From contig NC_086378.1 in assembly GCF_036588685.1 (NCBI RefSeq), positions 18,577,578 through 18,641,577 of the forward strand: a stretch of DNA of 64,000 nucleotides, read 5' to 3'. Positions 35,923 through 47,529 of this stretch are shown here, in pieces (the first letter of the stretch is position 1; each line of letters starts with the position of its first letter). The notes beneath the pieces were generated by a model. It did no database searches. It saw nothing but the letters and a program-made list of their open reading frames with translations, and was not told the DNA's origin. Both the position numbers and the translations under genes were made by a program. This DNA is from Mytilus trossulus (Eukaryota > Mollusca > Bivalvia > Mytilida > Mytilidae).

Positions 35923-36810
35923 AGCGTTTTCCTGCTGAAGTTTTGTTTTCTTGCCTTATATTGTTTAAAACTTACCCAAGTATTTTTACCCCTAAATATG
36001 CATAAGCTACTCGTCTAAAATCCCGTATTACCCTTTTCAATTTCTTTTATTTCTTTAATTTAAAACAATTATCTAATCTACGGAAGAATATTAATTTATT
36101 TTGCTCTCTATTTAGTGAAATATGTTGGTGATAATCAAATCACATTAGTAAAATTGAATTATATATTTTTTCCTCAATGCTTACAACATTCCCCCCTGCA
36201 TCATTCTTTACAATGTTCGATCGCCTTAATTAGAAATAAAGTGTTTTTGAAGAAGTAAACAGTTTGTCAGACAGAAATTGGATGAATAAGATTACTCGAT
36301 CGTGACGGAATGTTGGTTCTAATTTTATTGTTGTTGGATATTAAGCCATTTTAATCAAATTAGCTTTGAAAAATTGTTGAATGAATCGGAAAAATATATG
36401 AACGTAAAAGGCATGTTTTCCGGTAGACTTGATTGTGTTACAAAGCGAGTGTGTGTGAAATGTTTCATTACTATTACACCATCTGTGAAGTTTATTTGTT
36501 TTAGATATCTACAAAATAAAAAAAACAAAACGTTTGATATCGAATCTTTAGCTGGTATGGAATAATGGATACGGGTAAATATTAAAACGAAATTTGTAAA
36601 AAGATAAAACACAACAAATTAAAACAAAAAGATTTGTTTTTTTAAGACAAACCTGATTTTTTAAATGTACAATAACGTACATATATTAATGATAAATTTG
36701 AAATAATAAACCGCACTTGCTTAATTTCTTTCCATCGATTTCAGCATTTTGTATAATTTTGAATAACGAAATTTCTCTAACCAATTTCTTCTAGATAACT
36801 TTTTTGTTCG

Positions 36811-37018
36811 ATGCAGAACTTCTTACTCGGTGGAACGATGCCTAAGTTCACCCTCGCTGGTACGATGCCTAATTTTACCCTCGGTGGTACCATGCCTAAG
36901 TTTACCCTCGGTGGTACGATGCCTAAGTTTACCCTCGGTGGTACGATGCCTAAGTTTACCCTCGTGGTACGATGCCTAAGTTTACCCTCGGTGGTACGAT
37001 GCCTAAGTTTACCCTTTG
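36811..37018 (+). repeat. 27-bp minisatellite, about 7.7 units, open in one frame
   Basis: The unit ATGCCTAAGTTTACCCTCGG plus TGGTACG is 27 bp, so one frame reads MPKFTLGGT repeatedly. The sixth unit lacks one base (CTCGTGG instead of CTCGGTGG), which breaks the frame. There is no promoter, splice or domain support for a protein, so I treat it as a minisatellite. Confidence 0.85.
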
Positions 37019-37289
37019 ATGTTTATTGTGCATGACAAATGGTAACAAAACTTATGATTAAGGTCACACCTTTAAGTTGTCCGATAAAAAATCCGATATT
37101 TTGTCACGTATAATTAGAGAAGATAGTGGAAGGTATTTGAAATAATTTGACCATTCACTAATCTTAACGTTTGTTCTGCAGTTCTTGATTTTAAAATATT
37201 TGTAGGGTCCACATATGAGGTGTTGAACATATTCAATTCTAGTGAGAAAAAAAATAGTCGATATTCTTCTTAACGACATTTTTTATGAA

Positions 37290-37590
37290 GCCTGAGACCA
37301 ACTATTTTGGCCTTGTTTTAGATTCACATAGCGATAAGACGTGTCACGGGTCTTGTCAACCCAAATTCATATATTTGGTTTTGATGTTGTATTTGTTGTT
37401 CTCGTGGGATTTTGTCTGATGCTCGGTCCGTTTCTGTGTGTGTTACATTTTAGTGTTATGTCGTTGTTGTCCTCTTATATTTGACGCGTTTCCCTCGGTT
37501 TTAGTTTGTTACCCCGATTTTGTTTTTTGTCCATGGATTTATGAGTTTTGAACAGCGGTATACTACTGTTGCCTTCATTTAAAGAATTTA
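37290..37590 (+). repeat. Dispersed repeat family 3
   Basis: This carries the words GACGTGTCACGGGTCTTGTC, GATGCTCGGTCCGTTTCTGT, CGCGTTTCCCTCGGTTTTAG and GAACAGCGGTATACTACTGT. Fragments of its 3' part recur in reverse at about 30,015 and 40,060. The class is unknown. Confidence 0.65.
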
Positions 37591-37599
37591 GGTCTTAGT

Positions 37600-39680
37600 A
37601 ACAGATGCAAATGCGATTGAAATAGGAAGCTTTAAACATTTTCCAAACCATAATTCCTATTAGCTAGCAGTTGTCAGCAATGCAATATAATTGAACTAAC
37701 CGTACACGTATTTTAAACTTAAATATATTTTTTAATCAAAATATGTTTCATTCGTTAACCTTTTTTAATTTAGATATTTATAAATTGAGATTTTGTTGTT
37801 AGACAACAGAAAGCTTCAAAATACTTTTAATTAAGATCCAGAAACTTAATAAAATTTAAAATCGTTTTTTATGAATACAGGAAAAGTAACCTTTCCGCTT
37901 AGCTTTGATATCTAAAGTTTTATTTCATGTCCAATGATAATATATGTCCCTAATACCATTACGTATATAAAACAGAGACGACCAGATATTCATTTAAAAC
38001 ACTCTTAATCGAAATTGTAACATTTCAAATATCAAAATTATAACTTTTACTTGAAAATATCTCTTCAAAGATACCAGGGATTAAATTTTGTACGCTAGAC
38101 TCCAGTATCTAAAATGTTTTGGCCTTTAAATAGTCAAATTTTAGATATGAACATTTTCATTCTCTAAATTTTTAAATTTCGATTTTAGGAAATCTTAAAT
38201 TTCGACTTTAGAAAATTGTGTGATAATAAATATCCTTAATATGTTTCGATACAAAGCACACATATAACAAGTAGGAAATACTAATCTTGATACGGATCTA
38301 ATTTGCATGTTGTCATTAATTATAACAACTTATAATTTAGAATCTTTTGGGGTTTACAAAATGTAATTTAAAAAAATATATGTTTTAAATTACAAACATT
38401 CAAATCCAGCTGACCGATTAATGTACGATGAATAAACAATAACTACAAATATATAAAATATCAAAATTTTAAACTTTCCGTAACCGTTTATCCGTGCTGA
38501 AATTAATTGCATAATCAGACAGCTATCAAGTCTCACTCAACAAATACCTTATACGTGTGACTTTACAGAACATGTTAAAAAACGTTGAAATGAAACGCTT
38601 ACGAAAGCTGACGATGCACGGAATCGTAACAAAAGAATTGTACAAAGTTCGTGGTGATCGGCGACAGCAATCTTTCCCTTGGCATGTGCAGCGTTACCGC
38701 ATCTTTCCTTGTTCGATAAAATTTCCTTTTCATTTGATAGCTTAACAGTCAAACAAACTCTTTACGAGTGAGCAAGCGGCAGGTGCTAATTGTGTTGTTG
38801 ATATATACTATGTTTGTCCTCTAACAGCTAGAGTATCTGATGGAGAAGATAATACAGATATGACATTGTCATATTTTGTCTATCACGTAATGTTTATAGA
38901 TTTGACTCACGAAGGAGTCTAACCACATCGTTTCTAATTCCTGAAACTATAACCAACAGGTATTGTATGATACATCTTATATAAGGATAAAGTGATTAAA
39001 TTTGTAACCCTGATAAAAGATATAGTAAGACTTTTTTGGATTTATTCTCATACACACTGTTACCTAGAGTGAAATAACAATAACCAGGACAAATTACATA
39101 TGGAATTGATATGATTAATCTTATCATGATAAAATCAGGATTAAAGATTACGGAATCAACAACGAATAATTAATAATAAAATCCAATTTCAGAAAGGAAT
39201 ATTGAAAGAAGATACTTGTAGTAAAAACCCTTTGGAAATACAACTGTATTAAAGAGGACTGACACGTTTCTTTTTATTTACTTTATCTTATATATCTGTC
39301 ACCTCTTTGCTTGTCATCATACCTTCTTCTTGCCTCTTTCTTCATGTATTTCATCAGAACATTTCCTTTCTTTTCATTTCCCGGTTTGAAATAGGTAATA
39401 TATCTATTTTATTACCACTATAAGTCAGTGCCACTGATGGCCATGGTCGTCGAGGATAACACCACCCAGTATTGTAACCTTATGTACTGATAAATTCTCT
39501 AGAAGTGAAGTGTATTATAACTATCATAAATATTTTTGTACAAGCGAAATGTTTGAATAGTACTAAATTTTCTAAAAGTCGACCGAAAGACTGAACATTA
39601 TTAAATTAGCAATTAAAATGGTTGACTCAAATGACAGTGTGAGACTTAAATTCATTTACAGGTTTCGAGTAGCATATTTT
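37600..39680. other. Non-coding stretch
   Basis: It is mostly featureless. A GC-richer island at about 38,560-38,710 is open on both strands for about 60 codons (plus strand LRKLTMHGIVTKELYKVRGD). I find no recognisable domain or convincing splice sites, so no gene is called. Confidence 0.4.
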
Positions 39681-39689
39681 TGTTTTATC

Positions 39690-39862
39690 CCAGGCATAGA
39701 TTACCTTAGCCGTATTTGGCACAACTTTTGTGAATTTTTTATCCTCTATGCTCTTCAACTTTGTACTTGTTTGGCTTTAGAAATATTTCGATATGAGCGT
39801 CATTGATGAGTCCTATGCAGAAGAAACGCACGTAAGGCGTACTAAATTATAATCCTGGTACC
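39690..39862 (+). ncRNA. Hammerhead-ribozyme repeat, GUC type, decayed
   Basis: The plus-strand copy shares its 5' flank (GGCATAGATTACCTTAGCCG...CTCTTCAACTTTGTACTTG) with the copy at 47.6 kb. The core box reads TTGATGA (C to T), the GAAA box is intact (39,823-39,826), and the cleavage triplet reads GTA. Stem II is largely lost. It is probably inactive. Confidence 0.7.
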
Positions 39863-39924
39863 TTTGATAACTATTATGATAATAAGATAACACAATATAA
39901 ATTTGAAGCGGTCGAGTCGTAGTC

Positions 39925-40010
39925 ATGTCATTTAGGGTACTTATTTCACTGCACCAGATCGCCATTTCGACAACAAATGTCTCTTTAGTGATGATTGAGA
40001 CTGAAATATG
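39925..40010 (-). ncRNA. Hammerhead-ribozyme repeat, AUC type, one core change
   Basis: The minus-strand motif spans 39,993-39,945: core box CTAAAGA (consensus CUGANGA, with G to A at the third base), stem II GACA/TGTC around TTTGT, then GAAA and ATGGCGAT, then the ATC triplet and a TGGTGCA arm. It faces the plus-strand copy about 100 bp to its left, so two sub-types sit head to head. Confidence 0.7.
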
Positions 40011-40546
40011 TGAAATCAAAAACCTTACACAAACGTTGAAATGAAGATCAGAGGGAAGAAGACAAAATGAAGGCAACAGAAGTATACCATTTTTCTATAT
40101 TCATAAATCGATTAACTAAAACAAATCCGGGTCACAAACGTGGAAAAGCTGAAAACTAAAAAACAAAATCAGCTATTAGACAAAACCCGACGAGAAATCA
40201 GAGTAATGCATGGACAAAGTGTAAAATTATATCAATGTACGTACTATTTATGTTTTCAAATTTATCATTTAAATATTCCTTCCTATTTTTATTTTGTGTT
40301 CAGTTCTGCCAAGAAAAATCATGCTCCTGTTTTGTACAATAGGACATGGCCGGAAAATATATACAAACGCATTATTTTTGTCCTGACTAAACCCCCCAAA
40401 ACATTTGGCCATATTTCATGTGTGCATTCGACAATGGTGAAATATTCAGATAAAATTCATACCAAATGTCTTTCCCAGTGCCAACAATGCACTCTTACAC
40501 TTCGATTGTGCACGCAGTTATTTGGCAAAGATATGTGAAGACAAAA

Positions 40547-42744
40547 AGAAGGGCGATAACTTCATAGATGTGCGTGTGTTCACGTTCTCACACGTTGTCG
40601 TTCTTTGAAGTTCGTGCCAGGCACCTAAACAGGTTATTAGTATGTATGCCATCAAACACAAATAAACAGGTGTGGCTTTTCTGGTGGTCAGTACTGCCAA
40701 GAATTACCATGGGAAATTTTAAAACAATAAAAAAATGAAAAAGAACAAACAGTAACACATTGCTTTGCATCAAACGTTAATAATAAATCTACAATATTAA
40801 TATCTTTAAAAAAAAAAGATCAAATATTAAAAATCAAGAAGTGTTGCTACCATCTGTCCTGCTTATTAGATAGATAAAATATTTATGCTTAGCTAGCATT
40901 ATTCATACATAATTGAGAAGTTATCAAACTTATAATTTGTATAGAAACTAATATTTGTAGAATCCAAAAATCAGGTAAAGAGACAAACAATATTTTCATC
41001 AGCCTTTTATTTTGTTTAAACGCTTCTAAAATTTTGGCTCTGACTGATTTTATTCTGAAATCCAACTTCTTACTGATCGTTTTTCAAACATGTTTATAAA
41101 CTTACCTTAATCATAAATATCTTGATTAAAATCAACTCTAAGACTAATTTGATATTGGTGTACCATAATCGTCATCTTAAAAAGGACAAGTTAAATGTAA
41201 TATTTGCGAATGATATTCTTATCATCGAATTTTACTTTATAGGCAATATGATGGATGTCACTAATGGAGCAGAATCTGCTTACTCGGGCCTTCGTGAGCA
41301 CCGAATACTTACCAAGCTTTTGATGGGATTTATGTTGCTCAGTCTTAATCACTAAATTGCTCAGAAACAATTATTTAATGTATTGTTTTGGACTTGTTTG
41401 TATTTTCACTCATGTTTTTTAACCATTGGTTAATTTGTCAGTTTCTTTTTAATTTTTTAGTTATGAATGTACATCTCATTTCATAAGGTTTCAATATTTT
41501 TGTTTTGTGTTTGTGAACTTGGATTTTTATTTCATTTATAATATTATTATATATAGAATTTTAGAGTTTTAGCCCACCTTAAACATATATCTTTTTCTTT
41601 CTATATTAATAGAATTGCTGAGGTTTGGAATCAGTGATACAAACTTTAGGTTTGGAACAATTCTAACCTCTTTTCAGACAAAACTGTTCCAAAGCATCTC
41701 TAATTTAAATCTGTGATAATCTCTTCTACGTTATTATTGTATACAACTGGATTATATAGGATTATATAGGATATACATACGTCTGTTAGAAATGGTTCAA
41801 AGGTAGAACAGCCAGTTCTCGAGTAAATGTCCAAACACTACCCAAGGGTAGAACTGTCAGAAAGGCACTACGACAATTTTATGTATCTTCGGTAATGCTT
41901 GAGGCCTAAAAATTTCAAAATCCCGACCTAATACAAATGTTGAAGGAGTGATCAAACCAAAAAGGACCTAAAGTAAAGTTAATTATGAACAAGCAATAAA
42001 GGTATAACCGTACAAAACTCTGTCTCCGCAGACCTCTCCGAATCTTGTCTAAGGTAAAACTGTCCACAATAGCTTCCTTTTCGAAGATCGACAGAACTGT
42101 TTCTAAAAAAAATGTTTTTAAGGAGGGGACATTTTGACCCTCTTGTTTTCGAAAATTGCATTACGAGAATATGGTTGAAACTAAAAAATCAAAGTTGTCA
42201 TTCAGAATAATTTGCACCTTTTTGATTCGCACATATGTTTTACTTATTTCAGAGCATACATTTTACAGGACTACTAGTTACACCTTACGACGACGTGTTC
42301 GAACTTCATACACTACACTATCCCCTCTTAATAAAATTGTAACAAATTTGAAAAATCATTTCAAGAGAGCTCTGTAGTTTGAATATTGGCACATAGGTAA
42401 AATTAGTACGCCAGTTTATAAACTTAAAAAAAGATCTCTATATTATTTATGTACTCCTTGTACTTTTGCCTTTTTATCTATGAAATATGTTTAAATTTGC
42501 CTGAGGGTGTTTTCACTTTTAAATTAGTCCAATGAAATGTTATTTGTTCCTTAACATTTTATATTGTTTTAAAATTTCCCATGGTTAGTCCTGGCAGTGC
42601 TGACCACCAGAAACGCAACACCTGTTTAATTGTCTTTGAATGCACGTATAATAATTACCTGTTTAGGCGCCTGGTAACAACTTCAAAGAACGACAACATG
42701 TGAGAACGTGAACACACACAAACCTATGTAGTTATCGCACTTCC
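40547..42744. mobile_element. 2.2-kb element with ~185-bp terminal inverted repeats
   Basis: The left end (40,547-40,735) and right end (42,560-42,744) are inverted copies at roughly 75-80% identity. Matching words are GTGTTCACGTTCTCACA, GTTGTCGTTCTTTGAAGTT, CCTAAACAGGT and TTTCTGGTGGTCAG. The 1.8-kb centre has only short frames (such as 41,122-41,355 and 42,156-42,377) without transposase motifs. I infer an old non-autonomous DNA transposon. Confidence 0.75.
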
Positions 42745-43507
42745 TTTTTTATTTTTGCTAGATTATTACGAGAAGATTTGCAATGAATGCAAATTTGCAT
42801 ATTTTGCACTCAGATAAGAAATAAGTATGCTGTCTTAAATCATATAAAAAATACCAAGAATGTTTTTGGTCTCATTTCTCTAGCCATAACGCCTATCTAA
42901 CTAATCCTAACAGCTTATTATTCAAAATTCACTTTGAGAAGCTACACTTAAGTTTGTTATATTGTAAAATTGCTGTGGAATTGCAATCAAAATAAAATCA
43001 TCCGTTTTTAACAAGTCTTTTCTTTATCATATAAATAGGACGAAGTTATTCAAAAAAGATTTTAGACATGGTCATATTCTTTGCAGAATTATATTTAGCT
43101 TAGAAAGAGTCGTAAATAAGATACAATTATGGCCCGTTGACAAGGGGAATATCCAAATTGTCAACACGAGAAGGTTATTTCACTGGGAAAAAGAAAACAT
43201 ACTTTTGCGCCAATTAGACGAAAAATTACTTCCCTACTCCTTTATTCGGACTTGGAACCGGCAGTTTACACTGCAAATGTTTCCTTTTCTGAAACAAAAC
43301 ATAAACTCTTCTTACTGCTGCTGCATGGATACTTCCCAATTAAATGTATTTAGTAGCTTGTAACTTCACTTTATTGTTCAAAAACACAAACATTGAAGGT
43401 TGAAATGCATAAAACAGTTCATAATAATAATTATTATAATAATAGAGCTCATATGCATGGTGGGAACAAAGCACTGTGTCATCAACATATGTGGCTAAAA
43501 GTTTTTT

Positions 43508-43610
43508 ATACGCCAGACGCGCGTTTCGTCTACATAAGACTCATCAGTGACGCTCATATCGAATTAGTTAAAAAGCCAAATAAATACAAAGTTGAAGAAA
43601 TAAATACAAT
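43508..43610 (-). ncRNA. Hammerhead-ribozyme repeat, GUC type, fully intact core
   Basis: This is the best copy. On the minus strand: CTGATGA (43,547-43,541), stem II GTCT/AGAC with loop TATGT, GAAA (43,527-43,524), stem III palindrome ACGCGCGT, cleavage triplet GTC (43,518-43,516), and stem I GCGTCA/TGGCGT (six pairs including two G-U). Every invariant core base of the hammerhead is present. Its predicted cut lies between 43,516 and 43,515. The flank AAAAAGCCAAATAAATAC is the family's usual 5' sequence. Confidence 0.85.
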
Positions 43611-43756
43611 GTTTCAGTATATTTAATTCAAAGACGGTCGTTTGTAGATGTCGTAAATTTTTGGGGACAAACACACCATTCTGTAACCGATTTGAAAATT
43701 TGTATTCTTCAAGACGCGCACTTGAACTTTATCAAATATGTAATATTTCGTTCACG

Positions 43757-44752
43757 ATTTGGGTGAAAACCAAAAAAAACAAAAATCAACAAATAAGCAT
43801 ATTATAGTTAACCAACTTATATGTTATGAGTCATACAGTGCATCGTGAAATTTTGTTTTCTTGGCAACATATCCTTTCTTTAAATGCATTATTACCAACA
43901 AGTTTTTTTCTAAGCGTCTTTTTATAATTATTGATATATTGAAATATTATAACATTACAAAATACGCAATTTTCATACGTTTTTGAAATCATGAAATCTT
44001 TGATGAAAGAAGAGTAAATAATATTCTTCAAAAATCGATTGAGTTCATGAATACAGACACGTTGAACAGTTCCTACTCCACTAGACGTGTCCATCGTGTT
44101 GCACATGACAAGTAAAAGTTGGGTGACAGCTTAATTTTTGTTATCTCTGTTTAATTTTTCGATTATACATCATATAATCATATGTTCATGAATTAGAATT
44201 CCTCTATTTCGTGTGTATATTGCGCAACGCAGTACTTAAAGTATACGAAACGAAACAGATTCTAAGACATCATATGGCGCCAAAAGATTTTGTTGTATGT
44301 TTGAAGTATATTTTAACAATACCACACAGACTCCATTGTAAAACAAGATGTTTAGTGTTAGCTATAGGATAAATTAATCGTGACGAAAAAGCTTTCTTAA
44401 TTTTATTATAATCAAATAAAGTATTTATAATGAAAAGGAGAAAGAATTTGGGTGGACGTGCAAATGTTCTGGTCTGTTACGTTGATTATGTGCAATTTGA
44501 CTTATGTAGATAACTGTCTTACACTTAATATCATTTCATTTAAAACTGACGGCAACATTAATTTTCTACTTTTTACATCAATAATAAAAAAAGACGCTTC
44601 GAAAAAACCTTGTTATAAATAAAGCGTTTTATGATAGGATATGTTGCCAAGAAAAACGAAATTTCACGATGCACTGTATGACTCATAACATATAAGTTTG
44701 TTAACTAGAGTGTGCTTATTTGTTAATTTATGTTTTTGTTTTCACCAAAATG
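43757..44752. mobile_element. 1.0-kb element with ~200-bp terminal inverted repeats
   Basis: The left arm (43,757 to about 43,950) and right arm (about 44,560-44,752) are inverted copies. GTTATGAGTCATACAGTGCA with CATCGTGAAATTT is matched by AAATTTCACGATGCACTGTA. The arms are about 85-90% identical near the middle. A minus-strand frame at 43,831-44,106 has no recognisable domain. It is a non-autonomous fold-back or MITE-like element. Confidence 0.8.
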
Positions 44753-45686
44753 CGTAAGATTTTCGGTAACCGCGCAGCGCATTTGCGATGAAAAACCCGT
44801 GATAAAAGGAAGGGTTTGTGAAAGATAGAAAAGGATTCTGGAGGAAAGAAAATCATAAACTTGACACCAAATCATTAAGCAACTGTACGTTATGGATTCG
44901 AAGTAATTGTAAAATACTGAACCGATTTCTTATTTTTAGTATTCTTGCATGCATTTATTGATTTGTATAAATTATGATTAAAAGAGTTGTGCCACATATG
45001 ATATGAACAAAAAGATTGTAGAAGTTAACCTCAAGAAGGTTCCAAATAAAATACAGGATTAAAAAATAATAATATTAATTTAAAAGTGTTATAATAGACA
45101 AACGAACCAGAATACGTGGTATTGTCACACGGAACCAACAAATGGAAATGATAGCATTTTAAATTAGTCTTTACTGGTTCAACTTCATACACTTAAATGA
45201 ATTACATTCAATACATGCATATTTTAAAAGTTGGTATTAAGTTACATGTTTAGCTTTCAATTAGATTTCTATTTATGTCATTTAAAAGTCAAAATATTCC
45301 TTGATTAGTTTTATATAATCTATATCAATAAAAACTTGAAAAGTATGAACAAATTGAGATTTAGGGGACATTGTTTATGTCCATGAGTTAGCAATAAAGA
45401 AATAGAATAAAAACAAAGCAATCATTTGTATTTAAATACAATTTGACAGCTTATAAACTCCTAGTATTTGGTTATCATAGATTTTCGATACAGGGTACAG
45501 ATCTGTAGTAAACCACAGCAATAATATAAATAGCAAGAAAAAAGATTAAACAGGAGAAAACATTCGGATTAATGAAAAATGTTTAATTCTATAATTGTCG
45601 TTATCTCATTTTCTTCATTCTAATGCTAACAAACTACTTTTACATATTTTTCATATATATGCATCTGATGATCTATCTGTATTAAT

Positions 45687-45701
45687 GGGGGGGGGGGGGG
45701 G
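45687..45701 (+). repeat. Poly-G tract of 15
   Basis: Fifteen consecutive G residues occur in otherwise AT-rich DNA. The exact length may be affected by sequencing error. Confidence 0.9.
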
Positions 45702-45764
45702 AGAAATGACTCTCAAAGTACATGTAACATTAGGCATGTTGAGTTCTACAATACAAAATAATGT

Positions 45765-46030
45765 ATCGATAAGTAGTATGTCCCATATAAAATTATATAT
45801 CGAAAGTCAAATATAGAAGTTGTGTATCGATATGTCCAAAACAAAACTATGTAACGATATATTCAATATAAAATTATGTATCGATATGTCTAATACAAAA
45901 TATTATGTGTCGAAATATCCAATACTAAAATAGATATTGATATAGCCAATACCAAATTGTCTATTAATATGTCCAACATAAAATTATGTACCAATATATC
46001 TAATACAAAGTTATGTATCGATATCTCATA
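45765..46030 (+). repeat. 27-bp minisatellite, left part
   Basis: Units resemble TATGTCCAATATAAAATTAT plus GTATCGA, with considerable divergence. The array continues beyond the inserted element at 47,007-47,432. Confidence 0.85.
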
Positions 46031-47006
46031 CATTATATGTTATTCAGGTCTCAGACAGGGTATATACTGTGACATTCCCGGCTTAGAGTTTATATCCCCT
46101 GAGCCGAAGGCTTTTAAATACTTGGATAACAACACAGAGATGTCAGTATATAATCCGGAAACTGCCGGGGTATATACGACGATTTTATCCCCAATCGGAA
46201 CCTCATAAACTTCATCATAACACCGGTTACTATGTGACGTCGTCAAAAGTTATCAGACTGTCAGAGGCTCACAGAGGGAAAATAATGACGTGCTTCAGTC
46301 AATAAAACATTTTTGATACAAAATCACGCAATTTACACTTTTAATACTTATAGCATAACTAATCGCCGTATTTGAATATAAAAAATAAGACAACGCGTGA
46401 CCGAACGACGCATGGATTAAACGAGTGCGCAGCACGAGTTTAATCCATAGCGGCGTTCGGTCACAAGTTGTCTTATTTTTTATATTCAAATACGGCGATT
46501 AGTTATACTTTTTATTACATTGTCAAATGGCTTTTATTTATGAAATTAATGTAGAAAATGTAAGGAACTATATGGTTTTCCTACGCATGTTTTGTTTCGA
46601 CGTTATCGACGTCTTGACAACGCCTATTGTTGTATGACGTCAGAGAGTGAAATAACCACGTTTATTTCACATGTGAAATTATCGGATTTATCTAACTGGG
46701 AAATCAATGTAATTCATTGCAACCAATGTAATAATTAAATTTAATGTTAAAAGTGTTATTATAAATTATAACATACACGATAAAATTATGTTCACAGCAA
46801 ATTAGAAAATCCTTCACGTATGTCGAACATATTAGGCTGGGTTTTTCAACTTATATTTGTGTTGTCAACAAATGCCTGCACTGGAAAATGACATTAAGTC
46901 AGGGGTAATCCGTAATATATGTGTAATTCAGGGCTCAGGGGATATAAACTCTAAGCCGGGAATGTCACAGTATATACCCTGTCTGAGACCTGAATAACAT
47001 ATAATG
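46031..47006. mobile_element. 976-bp element with identical 75-bp TIRs and TA target duplication
   Basis: The terminal repeats (46,031-46,105 and 46,932-47,006) are exact reverse complements over all 75 bases, starting with CATTATATGTTATTCAGGTC. Both ends are flanked by TA (46,029-46,030 and 47,007-47,008). The element interrupts a 27-bp minisatellite that continues on both sides. No transposase frame is visible. TA duplication fits the Tc1/mariner type, but other groups also use TA. Identical ends suggest a young insertion. Confidence 0.88.
46354..46506. repeat. Near-perfect ~150-bp palindrome inside the 976-bp element
   Basis: The left arm ATAACTAATCGCCGTATTTG... through GACCGAACG and ATGGATTAAAC is mirrored by GTTTAATCCAT, CGTTCGGTC and CAAATACGGCGATTAGTTAT. 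The arms are about 70 nt with one or two mismatches and a short GC-rich centre (GTGCGCAGCAC). It could extrude as a cruciform or fold as an RNA hairpin. Confidence 0.85.
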
Positions 47007-47432
47007 TATCGATATGTCAAATACAAAACTATATATTGACTTTCAAATACAAAATTATGTATCGATATGTCCAATATAAAAATTACGAACAGACATGTCC
47101 AAGACAAAACTATTTATCGATAAATATGTCAAATATAAAATTATACATCGATACGGCCAATATAGAATTATATATCACTATGTCGAATATAAAATCATGT
47201 ATCGATATGTCAAATATAAAATTATGTATCGATATTACCTTTATAAAATTATGTATCATTATTTCAAATATACAATCATGTATCGATATGTCAAATATAA
47301 AATTATGTATCATTATTTCAAATATACAATCATGTATCGATATGTCAAGTATAAAATTATATATCTATATGTCAAATATAAAATTAAGTATCTATATGGC
47401 CAATATGAAATTATGAATCGATATGTTCAATA
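47007..47432 (+). repeat. 27-bp minisatellite, right part
   Basis: About 15 units of the type TATGTCAAATATAAAATTAT plus GTATCGA. Because 27 is a multiple of three, a frame of 126 codons stays open (repeats of CIDMSNIKL). Without any other coding evidence I treat it as non-coding. Confidence 0.88.
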
Positions 47433-47529
47433 TTTTGAACCTCGTTGGTACTTACAATTAACTCAATAACGTTGTCCATTGCGGAATCTGGTGGTGATGG
47501 CCGATCTTTGAAAGTTTTGGAAAAATCCG

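Noticed and set aside
38557..38745. 62-codon plus-strand frame in a GC-richer island as a small gene
   Set aside because: It is open on both strands and has no recognisable domain, start context or splice signal.
47036..47469. Overlapping 124-126-codon plus-strand frames with 9-residue repeats as a repetitive protein gene
   Set aside because: The frames follow from a 27-bp minisatellite in which no frame contains stops; all frames are open and no promoter or splice context is seen.
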